A stretch of DNA of 64,000 nt from Deinococcus betulae (GTDB taxonomy: Bacteria > Deinococcota > Deinococci > Deinococcales > Deinococcaceae): the NCBI RefSeq assembly GCF_020166395.1, contig NZ_JAIQXU010000016.1, forward strand, positions 55,335 through 119,334. The letters are read 5' to 3'. The notes under the pieces are model-generated. The model searched no databases. It saw only the letters and a list, made by a program, of their open reading frames with translations, and had not been told where the DNA came from. This document shows positions 1 to 8,888 of the stretch, one piece after another; positions within the stretch are counted from its first letter, which is position 1, and the number at the start of each line of letters is the position of its first letter. Made by a program: the position numbers and the translations under genes.

Positions 1-11
1 CCTCAACAGGT

Positions 12-794
12 TCAACCCATAGTGGAGAAGACGTGCTCAATCAGCGAACTTCCTTGCAGCGCATCGTAAACATCAGCGACCTGACGGGCCGCACTGGGAC
101 CCAGACGTACGCCGACTTCGAAGTTCATGCCCAAGCCGTGGCCGGTCATGTTAGCCGAGCCAAGCACCACCTGTGTCTGGTCAGCGACTGCGAGTTTGGC
201 GTGCAGCAACCCGCCAGTATGGCGGGCACTGTAAACGCTTAGAGACGCGCCGAGGCGCTCGGCGGACTGGCGCAGGGGCTCCACGGCGCGGCTTTGCAGA
301 CTTGCAAGGTCGTGCAGGTCCTGGGCAATCAACGAGGTGCGCACACCACGCGCGAGCACGCGCAGCAACGCCTCGCTCACGACCGTGATGCCTGACAGCG
401 TCAGGAACGGGGACATCAGACGCAGTTCCTTCTGAGCGGCGTCGATGGTCTGGGTGAGTCCATCAAGGTAAGGCGTGGGTGGGTGACTGCTCGGGATCGC
501 AGCACTCAGAGCCGTATTCAGAGACTCCGGGAGGGTCCACAGCAGGCCGCTTCCCCTGTCTCCGGCGAGGTCTCCGAGCAGCGCCGCAAGTGGCCCGGGG
601 CGTAGGAGGTCGCCTTCGCCGTCTAGAGCGCCGGCCGCTTTGAGGCGCTGCCACAGCGCCTCGCGACTGCCCTCGCCGAGCAGATCCTCCACCCAGGCGA
701 GGTCGCGGTAGGTCATGGGCCGACCAGCTTGGGCCCACAAGGCCCGGGCTGCGCGGGTGAGCTGGTCATCCGTGAGAGTCAAGCTAGTGTTCAC
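12..794 (-). CDS. drmC: DrmC-like phospholipase D family protein (DISARM)
   Basis: This 260-residue protein has one C-terminal HKD-type phospholipase D motif: H198, K200 and D205, followed by GSANMT at about 212-217. The N-terminal 110 residues look like a small helical domain. In DISARM, DrmC is the PLD-fold accessory protein, and single-HKD proteins of this size usually act as dimers. It is the last gene of the five-gene minus-strand operon and starts 8 bases after drmB stops. The start is GTG at 792-794. The call rests on the motif plus position behind drmA and drmB; as a lone gene it would only be a PLD-family protein. No terminator can be seen because the window begins just beyond the stop. 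Confidence 0.85.
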   Translation of the reverse strand: MNTSLTLTDDQLTRAARALWAQAGRPMTYRDLAWVEDLLGEGSREALWQRLKAAGALDGEGDLLRPGPLAALLGDLAGDRGSGLLWTLPESLNTALSAAIPSSHPPTPYLDGLTQTIDAAQKELRLMSPFLTLSGITVVSEALLRVLARGVRTSLIAQDLHDLASLQSRAVEPLRQSAERLGASLSVYSARHTGGLLHAKLAVADQTQVVLGSANMTGHGLGMNFEVGVRLGPSAARQVADVYDALQGSSLIEHVFSTMG

Positions 795-802
795 GCCCCA
801 CC

Positions 803-2716
803 TCAGCTTTCGTCTTCCGGGGTAAGCAGCGCGTCCTGCCAGTAGCCGTGCGTGATAGTCCTGGTGCCAAAATCCTGACCGTCAGGGAGTGGGCCGCCGT
901 AGAGAGTGGCGCGGGAAAGCAAGCCGTTGAAATGCGTGCAGTTGAACTCGCGGTGCAGGCACCCGGCACAGGTGCCGCCATCGCGCGCGCAGAGCGGATC
1001 GTAGATGCAATCGCGGCCCTGCTGGGCGGCCTCGCGCAGCCATAGCGGCAGGCGCTGCTCGAAGAGAGTTAGGAGCCCGCCGATCTTGCTCTCAGTAAAG
1101 CGGTTGGCATACAGCACGAACGACAGGCTTTCAGGCAACAGGTACTCGCCGATGCTAGAGATCGCGTAGCCGCTCCACTCCATACGCTGAGCCATGACGT
1201 GACTGATTGTGTGGATCAACGTCTGTAAGGCCGCCGAGGCGGGGTGCAGGGTGCCGTCGTCGCGTCGAGGGGTCTTAAGAGCGCCTCGCCACAGCCATGC
1301 CCAGGCAGCGACCGCGTCGGTGGGCACCGCGCCGTGTATCAGGCGATTGTCAGTCATCCAGCGGGCGACGCGCAGTGGGTCGAGTTGGAACCACAGTGCC
1401 TCGGTCTCGGTGGGCAGTGCGAAGATCGGAGAGCGCGGGTCGTCGCTGCTCCGGTCGGCGGGAAAAGGGTTGAGCATGCTCGCTTTGGGCTTCTTTGTGA
1501 CGCGGGTGTACCCAAAGGCGGCCTGGGCGATAGGGAAGTTCTCTACGGCCTCGGCGTGGGCGATGCCGAGTCGGGTCATGATATCCAGGGCGTCTTTCAG
1601 GAAGCGGTCAGCCTGCGCCGTCTGGCCGCGGCGACGCAACTGCGTAGCGACGGCCTCGGGGGTCGTCAGGGTAACGTTGTCGCGCAGGGTGACGTGCTCG
1701 ATGAGCTTGCGTCCCGGCACGCCCCCGGTGAGCGCGCCGAGGTGGTGGTGCACAGTGTTGATGGCAGCATGCCCAGGGGGATTGGCTTTCTCCGCGTCGT
1801 GCCGGAGCACCTCGGGGTGGTTAGGATCAAGTGCGCGAAGCGCTTCGATGATGCGGTCGGCGGTGGAGCCAGCCTGCCCCTCCCACTCAGCGCGCTTCTG
1901 AGCGACGTCCAGCACGGGTTCCGCGAGGACACCCCAGGTGCGGGCAAGCAGCAGCGTCTCGGCGTCCTCAACTTGTGTGAGGCGCTGCTCGTGACCCTGC
2001 TGGAGGTTGATGAAGGTGGCGATGAGGGGGTTGTAGAGCCCAGGCTCAGCGACGGGGTACACACGCATCTTGCGGTCCGAGTCGGGCCGCCCAGCCGCAA
2101 GGGAAGCCTCGCTGTACTTACATGTACACGGTGTCTGGAAGAGGCCTTGCAAGGGCGTAGCGCACGCAGGGTTTAGGCACACCCAGCGGGCGAGCGGCGT
2201 GCGACCGGGGTCGTACAGGCGCATTTCCGTGCCGCCGCAACGTTTGCACTTGCGGCCCTTAGGCAGATAGAGCGTCTCCAGGCGCCCACAGTTGTGCGCC
2301 TGCACGTACCGGAGCTGCTTCATGGTCCCGTCGCAGCCCTTGCGCGGGCAGCGGCCGAGGTGGCTACCGCGCCGACGGGCCGTCTCGTAATCAGTCACGT
2401 ACCCGCACTGCTGGCACTGGACGTTCTCCGGGAACGGCTCAAAATTCACCGTGCGCGGTGCCCCGAGGCGGAAGTGCCGACTGCGCCGCGCGGGGTCGCG
2501 TATGTCGGGGAAGTTCATGCGAAAGTTCTCCGGCCACTGCGCGGCCATCTCGGCGATCGTGTCGTACAGTGCCGTCTCATTTAGGCTGCCGCTGTCGAGC
2601 GGGTCGAGGTCGATGCTGGTGACCTTGCACAACCCAAAATCGTCGTGGTGGAAGATGCTCTCGGGCGTGTGCTGGAAGAGGATCTGCGTCTGGCCGCGGG
2701 TGAACGCTTTGGGCAT
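803..2716 (-). CDS. drmB: DrmB-like protein with DUF1998-type zinc-binding C-terminus (DISARM)
   Basis: The protein is 637 residues long. It has zinc-ribbon cysteine pairs near residues 100-130 (CQQC and CPRKGC), a CKRC pair, and a Cys-rich C-terminus at about 569-592 (CIYDPLC, CAGC, then a further C). The last pattern is typical of DUF1998, the domain found in DrmB and in helicase-associated partners. DrmA and DrmB are the conserved core of all DISARM systems and form a complex that loads on phage DNA ends. The gene lies 77 bases after drmA, with an AAGGA-type ribosome site before ATG 2716. It shows no helicase motifs of its own, as expected. Confidence 0.9.
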   Translation of the reverse strand: MPKAFTRGQTQILFQHTPESIFHHDDFGLCKVTSIDLDPLDSGSLNETALYDTIAEMAAQWPENFRMNFPDIRDPARRSRHFRLGAPRTVNFEPFPENVQCQQCGYVTDYETARRRGSHLGRCPRKGCDGTMKQLRYVQAHNCGRLETLYLPKGRKCKRCGGTEMRLYDPGRTPLARWVCLNPACATPLQGLFQTPCTCKYSEASLAAGRPDSDRKMRVYPVAEPGLYNPLIATFINLQQGHEQRLTQVEDAETLLLARTWGVLAEPVLDVAQKRAEWEGQAGSTADRIIEALRALDPNHPEVLRHDAEKANPPGHAAINTVHHHLGALTGGVPGRKLIEHVTLRDNVTLTTPEAVATQLRRRGQTAQADRFLKDALDIMTRLGIAHAEAVENFPIAQAAFGYTRVTKKPKASMLNPFPADRSSDDPRSPIFALPTETEALWFQLDPLRVARWMTDNRLIHGAVPTDAVAAWAWLWRGALKTPRRDDGTLHPASAALQTLIHTISHVMAQRMEWSGYAISSIGEYLLPESLSFVLYANRFTESKIGGLLTLFEQRLPLWLREAAQQGRDCIYDPLCARDGGTCAGCLHREFNCTHFNGLLSRATLYGGPLPDGQDFGTRTITHGYWQDALLTPEDES

Positions 2717-2793
2717 GGGGAAGTCCTTTGAGCGGAGGTGCTCTGATCAGCTGATGAAAGGTGAAGTTAGTTGCTGCACCTGGCGCTGCGCGA

Positions 2794-5700
2794 TCATGAC
2801 TTCCCCTTCTTGAACCACTGAAGTTTGTCGTACTCGGTGTTGATGGGCCAAAAAGGCACGGGGCGTTCCACATCACGCAGGCTGGTCATGGGTTTGGGGT
2901 TTAGGGCGTCGCCGAGTTTGCTGCTGCCGGCCACGACGCGCTGTTGGCGGAGCCGAGCGAGGAGTTCGTCAAAGGTCTCGTCAACGAGGGCGACCTGGGC
3001 AGCTTCTAGGTCTGGGTCGTAATTGCCTTGTCCGAGTGCCTGGGCACCGCGCAAGTGCGCGCGGGTGCGTTTGAGCTTGTCGTGTTCTATCCATGTCAGG
3101 GCACCGGTGAGTTCCTTGAGCCGGCTCTTGCCGCCTTCCTGAGGCACGCCGATACCGTAGATCAGCCCGGAGACCGTGCCGGAGATCGTCCGGCGGATGG
3201 CCTGTTTGGCGAAGCGGTTGACGGGGACCGGGGTGACCATGCGGTCGAGGTGGCGGTGATACTCGGAAAAGCGGTTGTAGATGCTTGCGGCGCGCAAGTT
3301 TCGCGCGGGGAGCACGACCACGACCAGGCCGACTTTCTTGCGGCCCGAGCGGCTGGATGCCTGGATGTACTCAGCGGTCTCGGCAGGGTATTTTTCCATG
3401 ACCATCAGGTTGCAGCGTTCCAGGTCGACGCCGTGGCTGATCATGTTCGTGGCGATGAGCGCGTCGATGTGTTTGCTGTTGGTCCATTGTGGCGGGGTTT
3501 CGATGCGGTCGATGACGGCGGCGATATCCCCGGCGGTGGAGCGGGCGTTGAGGTACTCGGTTTCGATGGTGCGCTGGTCCTGCAGGATGGTATTACCGGA
3601 TTCCTTGAGTGCGTCATTCACACGCGTGCCACTGGTGAGGCTGCCGACGTAAGTTAGCGTCATGGCGTAGTAATGGCGCAGCGCGGCGAGTTCGTCCGGT
3701 GTGGCGGTCTCACTCAGGGACGCCAGGGCGCTCGTTTCGTTCGTGAAGAGGCGAGTGGCGGTCTCACCGAGGATCTTCGCGCAGCGCGAGGCGGCGTCGG
3801 TGGACATGCCGCTGGGCCTGAATGCTAGAAATACCCGGGCGGTCTTTTCCACACCGTCGTGCTGATCAATGCGGGTGTAAAAGTTCTCGTGCCGCTGGTA
3901 ACCACGACTAGGGAAGCGTCGGGCGCCCTTGACGCCATACAAGTGCCTGGCTTGGTGTTCGAAACCTTCAACGGTGGCGGTCGCGGCGATGACCTTGGCT
4001 GGATGACTGCCCGGAACCTGCGATTCACAGTAGCGGATTAAGGTCTCGTAGTGCCCAGCGAATGCGCCGAGTTCCTCTTGCAGAAGGTGCAGTTCGTCCT
4101 GGATATGGAGGCTCGGGGAGGGGTCGTAGGGCGTGATGATCTCACGCTTGGTGCCTTTCTTGCACTCGTAGAGACAGAAGTCAGTGTTGCCATACCCGTG
4201 GCCCTTTACCGTGCACTTCCACTTCGGTCCAGCCCAGAGGATCCCGAATTTCTCCTGCATGCCGAGCGTGGCGGCCTTATCAACTGTACCGACGATCATG
4301 GCGGGCAACGTACGGTAAATCTCGCTGTCGGTGATGACGAGCGGCAAGTGTTCCTTGCATGTCTTGCACTGGTGGTAAAGCCGCAGGACGTCGGGCTTTG
4401 CGATGAGTTTCACAGTGCCTTTGCCGTCGCACTTGGGGCAGTCGGCGACCATCCGGAAGGGTTCGAGGTCAGTTGGGGTGGCGTGCTGCGCGAACCATTC
4501 GGCATTGGGGTTGTTCGGCGTGGTAGTGGAGCCCACGAAGTACCCGAGAAGGAGCGGATCGCCCACCGGTTTGGGATCCATGCTGTTGAGCTCGACCTGC
4601 GCCTCGTACACCATCGTCACAGCGCGTTGGAGCTGTTGGACGCTGAGCATGCGCAGCGGGAAGCGCAGCCAGGCGGTCACGCCCATCTGCTTGCCGCGCA
4701 GGCGGTCGTAGAGCATCGCGCAGCACACCAGGCCGAGGTAACTCTCGGTCTTCCCGCCGCCGGTGGGGAACCACAGGACGTCCGCGATCTGCAGGTCGTC
4801 CACCCAGTCGTGGTGATGGCCGAGGTGGTCTGACCCGCCGCTCACACCTTCGCGCAGGGCGAGGGCAGGGAGCTGCGTAACGATATACGCGATCTGGAAG
4901 AGCCGCCAGCGCGCAAAACCTTTGGCGGAGGCTATGCGGCCCATGGTCCGGTTCATGCCCTGGAAAGCTTTGAGGAGGGCCGGCTGGGCCTTCAGTGCGG
5001 CGATCCCAGTGGCGAATCGGGCCACCTCGCCTTTGAACAACTCGAAGTCAGCTTCGCAGGCGACCAAGGCGTCTGGGGGAAGTTTTAGGCTATTGGAGTC
5101 TAGGACGGTGCCCCGCCAGTACATGACCTCGGCCTGCATCGCCTGGTGGATTTCACCGAGGCTCTCTAGGGGCTTCTCGGCGAAACGCGAGAACTCCGTT
5201 GGCAGATGGTCTTTCGTGGTCAGGCGGGGTTGGTCGAAGCGCGCCAGGGCGTGCGTGCGGAAGGTACCATGGTCCTTATCCACGGTGACGGAGGTGTTGT
5301 GCCCGACGCCCCAGACTTGGCGGTCGTATTGGTAGTCGCGCGGCACAGGGAGGATCTCAATGGGCCGGACCTGCCCGCGTTCCACGTCGCCCCAGAGTTT
5401 CGCGTCAGCGAGGATGTTCACGTTATTCTGCGTGCGCTGCTCGGTGTTCATGGGTGTGTCGTTCGACAGGTACAGCGACACGCGCACGTCTCCGTTTGCC
5501 TGCGGTTCGGTGCGTACGGTCAGGGACGCCTTCAGGTGCGGCTGGGTCTGCTCCTCTCCCCTGGACACGGCCTTGGCGAGCGCGGCTTCGAAGGCAGCCT
5601 CGCTGGCGAGGTCCTCCTCGCGCAGAGGCGCGCCGGAGCGCGTGGCGAGGGACTCCCTGTGGGCAGGGCGGTTGCGCAGGGCCTCTAAGATCAACCGGTC

Positions 5701-6549
5701 GAGTTCCGCCTGCACCCGGGGGCGCTCAACTGTGTCCCCGCTTCGCGTGGCGTCGAGGTCGAACTCCAGTCCACTGAGGGTGAGCGTCTGACGGCGCAGC
5801 GTATACGCGACCGTCATAGCCCGCTCGGGCGCCCCACCGCGTTTCTTCTTAGGAGAGGCGGTCGCGGTTACCTCGGGCGAGGCCACAGCCGACGCAGGTG
5901 TGCTGCTCGGCACAGGGCGGGCGGCTTTATACTCGCCTCCCAGGGAACGCAGCTGTTCGGCGTAGGTGGGCAGGTGCGCCGTGTAGAACGCGAACGACAG
6001 GTTCACGCGCAGTTTCACCCGCCCACCCTCAGGGCGCAGCAGCAGTTCGCAGCCGAGGGAGGACGCTGGCCGGCGTGCGACAGTGCGGTCGTCAGCCGAC
6101 TCCACCGAGGCTGGGCTGGGACTGTCGTCTGGAGAGTCGTCGGTCTCTAGGATGGAGATGGCAGGGTCAGCCTTTGTGGAAGCGGAGGTGCGCGTCGTGA
6201 TGGACACGGCTGCGTTATCTTCCGGTTCCCCTTCCGCAATCTCCGTGTTGTCGACGGTTTCCTCGGCTTCCTGATCGGTGCCAGTGGCTTGGGCGACTTC
6301 CGGGTCCTGCCAGGGGGTGAGCACGCCGAGATGGCACATGTCAATGGGGAGGTAGTTGATCAGGACGGGGTCGTCGCTGCCGGAGAGGGCCGCTTCAAGG
6401 CGCCGGGCGAAGAGGTTAATGACCTCGATTTCCTGCGGGTAGCGGGTGTTCAGGTGCGTGGGCACGGTCGGCGCAGGGCGGGCCACGGCACCGGTTGCAG
6501 AGAATTTCGGGGTCGGCTCAGGGATTGTCGGGCTGGATTCAGGCGTCAT
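2794..6549 (-). CDS. drmA: DrmA-like SF2 helicase (DISARM)
   Basis: This 1251-residue protein carries helicase motif I (PTGGGKTE, about residue 593), a DELH motif II (about 816) and a C-terminal helicase domain with ASSRSGR (about 1068). A four-cysteine insert (CPKC, then CKTC) lies between motifs I and II, and an acidic, low-complexity stretch lies near residues 85-160. Length and architecture match DrmA, the ATP-dependent DNA helicase at the centre of DISARM, thought to move on incoming DNA with DrmB. ATG 6549 is preceded by a clear GGAGGT site. Immediate neighbours are the DrmE-like gene upstream and drmB downstream, giving one transcription unit. Confidence 0.93.
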   Translation of the reverse strand: MTPESSPTIPEPTPKFSATGAVARPAPTVPTHLNTRYPQEIEVINLFARRLEAALSGSDDPVLINYLPIDMCHLGVLTPWQDPEVAQATGTDQEAEETVDNTEIAEGEPEDNAAVSITTRTSASTKADPAISILETDDSPDDSPSPASVESADDRTVARRPASSLGCELLLRPEGGRVKLRVNLSFAFYTAHLPTYAEQLRSLGGEYKAARPVPSSTPASAVASPEVTATASPKKKRGGAPERAMTVAYTLRRQTLTLSGLEFDLDATRSGDTVERPRVQAELDRLILEALRNRPAHRESLATRSGAPLREEDLASEAAFEAALAKAVSRGEEQTQPHLKASLTVRTEPQANGDVRVSLYLSNDTPMNTEQRTQNNVNILADAKLWGDVERGQVRPIEILPVPRDYQYDRQVWGVGHNTSVTVDKDHGTFRTHALARFDQPRLTTKDHLPTEFSRFAEKPLESLGEIHQAMQAEVMYWRGTVLDSNSLKLPPDALVACEADFELFKGEVARFATGIAALKAQPALLKAFQGMNRTMGRIASAKGFARWRLFQIAYIVTQLPALALREGVSGGSDHLGHHHDWVDDLQIADVLWFPTGGGKTESYLGLVCCAMLYDRLRGKQMGVTAWLRFPLRMLSVQQLQRAVTMVYEAQVELNSMDPKPVGDPLLLGYFVGSTTTPNNPNAEWFAQHATPTDLEPFRMVADCPKCDGKGTVKLIAKPDVLRLYHQCKTCKEHLPLVITDSEIYRTLPAMIVGTVDKAATLGMQEKFGILWAGPKWKCTVKGHGYGNTDFCLYECKKGTKREIITPYDPSPSLHIQDELHLLQEELGAFAGHYETLIRYCESQVPGSHPAKVIAATATVEGFEHQARHLYGVKGARRFPSRGYQRHENFYTRIDQHDGVEKTARVFLAFRPSGMSTDAASRCAKILGETATRLFTNETSALASLSETATPDELAALRHYYAMTLTYVGSLTSGTRVNDALKESGNTILQDQRTIETEYLNARSTAGDIAAVIDRIETPPQWTNSKHIDALIATNMISHGVDLERCNLMVMEKYPAETAEYIQASSRSGRKKVGLVVVVLPARNLRAASIYNRFSEYHRHLDRMVTPVPVNRFAKQAIRRTISGTVSGLIYGIGVPQEGGKSRLKELTGALTWIEHDKLKRTRAHLRGAQALGQGNYDPDLEAAQVALVDETFDELLARLRQQRVVAGSSKLGDALNPKPMTSLRDVERPVPFWPINTEYDKLQWFKKGKS

Positions 6550-6593
6550 GCGGGGTATACCTCCAGGGCGGCGGGGAGCGATTTTGAGGTGGG

Positions 6594-8888
6594 TTACGCC
6601 GTGACGCGCGTTACGTGGGTAACGATGCGCAGTTCAGCGGCATCGAGCAGCTCGGCGAGGTTGCGGTCAATCTTGCGGGCGCCGTTCATCGCCTCGCGAT
6701 AGTTCTCGCCGGTGGCGATGGCGCGCAGCACGCGATGCAGGGCGCGACCGGCAGTGCGGTTGCGGCCGCGCATGCTGCAGATGACGGTGAAGGTCTGCTC
6801 GATCAGGTCTTCCTTGGGATAGACGCCGCTGCGCACTGCGAGGAGCTGCATGGCCGAGAACTGCTGCGGATCGGAGCCAAACTCGGCAAGCCAGCTGCGC
6901 AGGGTGCTGTAGTCCTCGGTGAGTCCGGCGGCGTTGAGGTTCCGCCAGAGGGCGCGGACGTTGGGGTTCTCGGCATTGAGGCGGTTTTTTGCGGCGGCCC
7001 AGAGTTGCAGCAACAGGCGCTGGGTAGGGGGGAGTTTGCCGTCAAGGACTTCAATGAGGCGGTCAAAAATGGTGGAGTAGGCGTCGTCGACCATCACGAT
7101 GACCTGCATGCCGCAGGTGACGTCCGTGGCGGGGATGCGCAGAAGTTTTCGCGTGGCGGGGTAGAAGACGTCCATGTGGGAGCTGACGGGCACGTTGATG
7201 GCGCCGTCGTCAAAATGCACGGTGAGGTGAGGCGTGAGCGGACTGCTGGAAGTGTTGCGGCCGTCGGCGCCTGGCGTGCGGGCGTGAAGAGCTTCCAGGG
7301 CGGTCTGCGCAGTGGTGGCGAGGTCGTCAAGGTCGAGGGTGACGTCGATTGGCGCTTCGATGAGGAGTTTCAGGGGCGCGCCCTGCAAGTCGAGGACGCG
7401 CAGGGCGGGCCGGGGCGTGGGGGTGGCCATGACGCCATTTGGGGTGGGGACGTTTAGGGCGTGCAGGGCTGCGCGCAGGGGCTCGCAGTGCTGGGCGCTC
7501 TCGGCGGCGTCATAGTGGGCACGCAGCTGGGCATTCAGCAGGGGCAGCTCATGCGGGTAGAGTAGGTAGTCGTGCTCATGCGCGGGGTAGAGGCCGAGCA
7601 TGCCGCCACGGCCATGCGGGTACCCAGGCCAGATCACACGTCCGAGCGAGGTGAAGTGGGAGCGCCGAGCCAGGGCAGAGCCATGCAGAAATTCGAGTGT
7701 GCCGCTCAGCACGGCGTCCAGCAGCGCAGGGTTACGGACAGTCATAGTCTCGCGCAGCCCTTCGGTTTCTGCTTCGGTGGGGCAGACGACCTGTAAGGGG
7801 ACTGCGAGACAGGGGGCTGTAAGGAGCGCCTGGAGCCGCTGTTCCAGTGCGGTGTACTTGGCACTCTGAGCGCGGACTTCGAGTAGGGCGTAGACGCCTT
7901 TGAGATCCTGAACGAGTCGCCTCCAGGGCCCCTGCAGGGCGGCGTCGGACAGGTCTGCGTCTTCTAGAGCGTCAAGCTGATCGCGGAGCATCATACCGCC
8001 CCAGCGGCGTCTGGCGGCACGTTCGTACTCGTGGAGGGGCGTGATCATTAGGCGCAGCCGGTGATAAATCCGCCACGCTTCGAGAAGGCTCTGCGGCACG
8101 GGGCGCATCAGGCCCATGAGCTGACGGAGGCCTTTGCGGACCCGTTCCAACGTGGCATCGAGGTCGGCGTCGTGGGTGACGTAGGCGGTGCTGTACAGGC
8201 TCGCGCTGGGCGGAGCGTTCAGGCCCAGGGCGCTGGCCGCTGCGGCCAGCGCGCCGGGGTACCAGGGCCAAGTGGCTGTGGCGGGGAGACTCTGGGTGTG
8301 ATGGTAGCCGTGCAGTGGCGTGACCAGGAGGCGCAGGGGGACCTTCTCTGTGGCGCGCAGCAGCTCCGGGAGGCGCGCTTCGGTCTGCGGATGGGTGGCG
8401 TCGATGACGGCCGCGCCTATGCGGCGGGGCAGGTCGGGGAGGCGGGCAACCCAGCCGGGGTTGGCGAGGAGTACGTGGGGGTGCTCGCTCGTGAAGGGCT
8501 GGTAGCGGCTGAATGACTCGTGCGGCCAGAGTTTCGTGAGAGGCATTCCGTCGGCTACTTGGAGAGCGTCGAGGCGGTCAGCAGCGTTACCGATGCCAGG
8601 CGTGATGAGCAGCACATGCCCGGAGAGCCGGGACCCACCGCGGTTCTTGTGGAAGACATCGGCTACAAGCAGCCCGGTGGCGGCGCTCAGGGCACTGTAG
8701 TCACCGGGCGGGACGAGTAGATGCAGAGTGGTAGCCTCGCACGGCGGAGGGCCGCTCAAGAGCCGGGCGGCAAGGGCGGCGCTAACGCGCCCGTGGGCGG
8801 GCGTGGCCCGGGGCAACACGCGCTTGAGCAGCGCCTGGATAAGGAGGTCTTCCCGGGCGAGATCTTGCAGGGCATCTGGCCAGGGCAT
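6594..8888 (-). CDS. drmE: DrmE-like DISARM accessory protein
   Basis: The protein has 764 residues and no recognisable enzyme motif. It resembles DrmE of class 2 DISARM in size and in place, directly upstream of drmA. The N-terminal third reads like a decayed helicase-type alpha/beta fold (HVLLANPGW, then GAAVIDATHP at the place of a motif II), and the middle is helical. Its ATG shares one base with the stop of the methylase gene (TGATG), so translation is probably coupled. The DrmE call is by context and general resemblance; a profile search would settle it. Confidence 0.65.
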   Translation of the reverse strand: MPWPDALQDLAREDLLIQALLKRVLPRATPAHGRVSAALAARLLSGPPPCEATTLHLLVPPGDYSALSAATGLLVADVFHKNRGGSRLSGHVLLITPGIGNAADRLDALQVADGMPLTKLWPHESFSRYQPFTSEHPHVLLANPGWVARLPDLPRRIGAAVIDATHPQTEARLPELLRATEKVPLRLLVTPLHGYHHTQSLPATATWPWYPGALAAAASALGLNAPPSASLYSTAYVTHDADLDATLERVRKGLRQLMGLMRPVPQSLLEAWRIYHRLRLMITPLHEYERAARRRWGGMMLRDQLDALEDADLSDAALQGPWRRLVQDLKGVYALLEVRAQSAKYTALEQRLQALLTAPCLAVPLQVVCPTEAETEGLRETMTVRNPALLDAVLSGTLEFLHGSALARRSHFTSLGRVIWPGYPHGRGGMLGLYPAHEHDYLLYPHELPLLNAQLRAHYDAAESAQHCEPLRAALHALNVPTPNGVMATPTPRPALRVLDLQGAPLKLLIEAPIDVTLDLDDLATTAQTALEALHARTPGADGRNTSSSPLTPHLTVHFDDGAINVPVSSHMDVFYPATRKLLRIPATDVTCGMQVIVMVDDAYSTIFDRLIEVLDGKLPPTQRLLLQLWAAAKNRLNAENPNVRALWRNLNAAGLTEDYSTLRSWLAEFGSDPQQFSAMQLLAVRSGVYPKEDLIEQTFTVICSMRGRNRTAGRALHRVLRAIATGENYREAMNGARKIDRNLAELLDAAELRIVTHVTRVTA

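Noticed and set aside
1244..2176. Plus-strand 310-codon frame opposite drmB
   Set aside because: Antisense shadow of drmB, with no family resemblance and poor start context. Long antisense frames are common in GC-rich DNA.
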